Shown one piece after another: positions 58,639 to 60,513 of a stretch of 60,513 nt of DNA; the stretch's first letter is position 1, and each line of letters starts with the position of its first letter. The notes beneath the pieces were generated by a model. The model was not told the origin of the DNA and ran no database searches. It was given only the letters and a program-made list of their open reading frames with translations. Origin of the DNA: CAZOJJ01 sp964580105 (GTDB taxonomy: Bacteria; Bacteroidota; Rhodothermia; Rhodothermales; Rubricoccaceae); NCBI GenBank assembly GCA_964580105.1, contig CAZOJJ010000015.1:1-60513 (forward strand), read 5' to 3'. A program made the translations under genes and the position numbers.

Positions 58639-59727
58639 ATGGACCCCATGGACGCACAGCCCCACGCCACCAACGGCCGCGGCGGCTCCGAGTCGGGCGG
58701 CTCGTCTCCCATCGCCATCCTGGGCGCCGGGAGCTGGGGCACGGCCCTGGCCTACAGCCTCTCCGCCCACGGGGGGCACCCCGTCACGCTCTGGGCGCGG
58801 CGGACGGACCACGCCGAAGCCATCCGCGCCGCGCGTCGCAACGAGCGCTACCTCCCCGAGGCCGTGCTGCCGGAGACCGTCCGCGTCACGGCCGACCTCG
58901 GGGAGGCCGTGCGGGGGGCGTGGCTGTGGGTGTTCGCCGTGCCCAGCCAATCCGTCCGCGAGGTGGGAGAGGCCGTGGCCGACGCCCTCACCGGGACGGA
59001 AACCGTCGTCTCCGTCGCCAAAGGCATCGAGAACGAGACGCTCTACACGACGACGGCCGTGCTGCGCGACGTGCTGCCGGGGCTGGACCCGGGCCGCATC
59101 GGGGTGCTCTACGGGCCGAGCCACGCCGAAGAAGTCGCCGCCGGGCAGCCGACCTCCGTCGTGGCGGCGTTCCCGGACCGCGAAGCCGCCGAGCGCGTCC
59201 AGGAGACGTTCATGACCGGTACGCTGCGCGTCTACGTCAACGCCGACCTCATCGGCGTCGAAATCGCAGGCTCGGTCAAGAACGTGATGGCGCTGGCGGC
59301 CGGCATCGGTGACGGCCTGGGCGTGGGGGACAACGCCAAGGCCGCGCTCGTCACGCGCGGGCTGGCCGAGATCAAGCGGCTCGGCCGCGCCCTCGGGGCG
59401 GACCCCCTCACGTTCTCCGGCCTGGCCGGCCTCGGCGACCTCGTCGTGACGTGCTTCTCGCGGCACAGCCGGAACCGCCGCTTCGGCGAGATGATCGGGC
59501 AGGGCCGGTCCGTCGCCGAGGCCGAGGCCGCCATGACGATGGTGGTCGAGGGCGTCCGCACGACGGCGTCCGTGCGGGAGCTCGCCCGGCGGCACGGCGT
59601 CGAAATGCCCATCACGGAGGCGATCCACGCCATTCTGTTCGAGGGGAAGGCCCCGCGCGAGGCCGTCAGCGAACTGATGGCGCGCGACCCCAAGGCGGAG
59701 GACTGGCACCACACGGCCCGGGCCTAG
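58639..59727 (+). CDS. gpsA: NAD(P)-dependent glycerol-3-phosphate dehydrogenase
   Basis: A 362-residue cytosolic enzyme making glycerol-3-phosphate for phospholipids. The dinucleotide-binding start IAILGAGSWGTALAYSLS is preceded by about 25 polar Gly/Ser residues. The motif VVSVAKGIENET, the catalytic lysine region IAGSVKNVMALAAGIGDGLG, NAKAALVTRGLAEI and FSGLAGLGDLVVTC are all intact. Two ATGs (58639 and 58648) are possible. The box TATTCCTT at 58628 is too close to 58639 for a normal leader, so the downstream ATG could be used. It follows purM closely. Confidence 0.96.
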   Translation: MDPMDAQPHATNGRGGSESGGSSPIAILGAGSWGTALAYSLSAHGGHPVTLWARRTDHAEAIRAARRNERYLPEAVLPETVRVTADLGEAVRGAWLWVFAVPSQSVREVGEAVADALTGTETVVSVAKGIENETLYTTTAVLRDVLPGLDPGRIGVLYGPSHAEEVAAGQPTSVVAAFPDREAAERVQETFMTGTLRVYVNADLIGVEIAGSVKNVMALAAGIGDGLGVGDNAKAALVTRGLAEIKRLGRALGADPLTFSGLAGLGDLVVTCFSRHSRNRRFGEMIGQGRSVAEAEAAMTMVVEGVRTTASVRELARRHGVEMPITEAIHAILFEGKAPREAVSELMARDPKAEDWHHTARA

Positions 59728-59771
59728 CCCCGCTGCCCGTTTCCACCGGCGGTCTCGGCGCCCCCCCTCCC

Positions 59772-60461
59772 ATGGACCTCCCCCCTCCCATGGACCTCCC
59801 CGACCTCAAGCGCCTCGCCGCCCTTGGCGAAGGGCCCACGCTGGAGTTCAAGCACCGCGTCCCGCGTCCGGACCGCATCGCCAAGGAGATCATCGCGCTG
59901 GCCAACACGCGGGGCGGGCGCGTCCTCGTCGGCGTCGGCGACGACGGCGCCCTGGTGGGGGTCAAAGACGCCGAAGAGGAACTCTACGCGCTGCGCGAGG
60001 CGATGGCCGCCCACTGCGAGCCGCCGCTCGACCTCCGCATCGAGGGCGTCCGCCTCACGCGCCGCCGTGAGGTGCTCGTGGTGGACGTGCCCGAGAGCGC
60101 CCGCAAGCCGCACTACCTCGTCGGCGACCCGGAGGAGCCCGCCGGGCAGAACGGGCGGCGGGCGTACGTCCGCGTCGGCACGCAGAGCGTGGCGGCCAGC
60201 CGCGAGGCCGTGGCGCTGATGAAGGCCGAGCGCAGCCCGCGCGACGTGCGCTTCACCTTCGGCGAGGCCGAGGGCCAGCTCATGCGCTACCTCGAGCGCT
60301 ACGAGCGCGTCACCGTGCGCGAGTACGCCCGCCTCGTAGACCTTCCCGCCTGGAAGGCGTCGCGCACACTCGTCCTGATGGCCCGGGCCGGCGTGCTCCG
60401 CCACCACCCCGAGGCCGACGAGGACTTCTTCACCGTGGCCTACGCCGAAGGGGACGCCTAG
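59772..60461 (+). CDS. AlbA_2-domain (Schlafen-like) protein
   Basis: A 229-residue protein. The N-terminal AlbA_2 domain shows LAALGEGPTLEFKHRVPRPD, the IAKEIIALANTRGGRVLVGVGDDG nucleotide-binding block and RRAYVRVGTQSVAASREAV. A C-terminal winged-helix-like part (about 150-225) includes VTVREYARLVDLPAWKASRTLVL. Such proteins often act as transcription regulators or in nucleic-acid defence. The start region CTCCCATGGACCTCCCC is tandemly duplicated, so ATGs at 59772 and 59790 are both possible. The TAG stop at 60459 directly abuts an unrelated sequence at the window edge. Confidence 0.85.
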   Translation: MDLPPPMDLPDLKRLAALGEGPTLEFKHRVPRPDRIAKEIIALANTRGGRVLVGVGDDGALVGVKDAEEELYALREAMAAHCEPPLDLRIEGVRLTRRREVLVVDVPESARKPHYLVGDPEEPAGQNGRRAYVRVGTQSVAASREAVALMKAERSPRDVRFTFGEAEGQLMRYLERYERVTVREYARLVDLPAWKASRTLVLMARAGVLRHHPEADEDFFTVAYAEGDA

Positions 60462-60513
60462 AGCGTGTTATGGATCTCTGAGGCTCAGGGTAGCTTCGGC
60501 GTATGTCTACGCC
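60462..60513 (+). other. Window edge: promoter-like box or start of an inserted element
   Basis: The last 52 bases contain TAGCTTCG (60491-60498), a match to the recurrent -7-like box, and an ATG at 60503. If the usual 20-31 nt spacing applies, the real start codon lies beyond the window. The string GAGCGTGTTATGG next to the preceding stop also recalls IS ends, but this cannot be tested without the missing sequence. Confidence 0.25.

Noticed and set aside
56389..59712. A long antisense open frame over enoyl-CoA hydratase, purM and gpsA
   Set aside because: Composition typical of antisense in GC-rich DNA; the three plus-strand genes are full length with exact family motifs.

Overview
The window is a GC-rich (roughly 70% by eye), densely coded chromosomal segment of 60.5 kb. 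The gene families point to Bacteroidota sensu lato, most likely order Rhodothermales (Rubricoccus/Rubrivirga-like). Supporting markers are a Bacteroidota-type LptD, enolase beside a DivIC/FtsB-like protein, a DUF4270-type lipoprotein beside a single-domain GT5 'glycogen/starch synthase', DUF3467, a DUF5916 outer-membrane protein, and a possible relict type IX secretion tail. This placement is inference from gene content; no rRNA or tRNA gene was seen.

Layout. 1-6.7 kb: two small unknown genes, lon, an M90 metallopeptidase, a cysteine-rich lipoprotein and a hybrid histidine kinase. 6.9-14.8 kb: a cystathionine beta-synthase, then a rearranged region. This region holds a decayed copy (A'-B') and an intact copy (A-B) of a two-lipoprotein module, a DUF3467 gene, and two pieces of an alpha-oxoamine synthase gene that share a perfect 317-bp direct repeat. 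15-21 kb: plsC, lptG, sucC, an orphan ABC ATPase, GNAT, DoxX and BON genes. 21-33.3 kb: a long minus-strand envelope and central-metabolism block (lptD, ROK kinase, divIC-like, eno, two TPR paralogues, a barrel, a DUF4270 lipoprotein, GT5). 33.5-39.2 kb: HU, a zinc-ribbon/TPR membrane protein, an M16-like lipoprotein lacking the zinc motif, and three TPM-domain genes. 39.2-47.5 kb: a DUF5916 barrel, an IMPACT protein, and a TRAP transporter split into dctP (+) and dctQM (-). 47.5-60.5 kb: mostly housekeeping (rnhA, obgE, dprA, purM, gpsA, enoyl-CoA hydratase) with small envelope genes and an AlbA_2 protein.

Regulation. An octamer resembling the Bacteroidota sigma-A -7 element (TAnnTTTG, here usually TAnCTTYS) lies 20-31 nt before the start codon of about a dozen genes on both strands. 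At four loci a TTG lies 17-21 nt further upstream. This implies short leaders. Intrinsic terminators follow the minus-strand genes at 473, 930 and 28388.

The most unusual part is 8.3-14.8 kb. The A-B module sits between two identical 317-bp segments of the oxoamine synthase gene, so recombination could loop out 3,008 bp and swap the enzyme's C-terminus. Gene A also begins with a (CT)5 tract where one more CT unit would join a good Shine-Dalgarno/ATG to the lipoprotein reading frame. Together these features look like a contingency or phase-variable surface locus. No intergenic gap longer than about 250 bases was found. The 180-240 base gaps at 10815-10996, 14781-14999, 20908-21118 and 33300-33543 hold at most the promoter-like sites listed.
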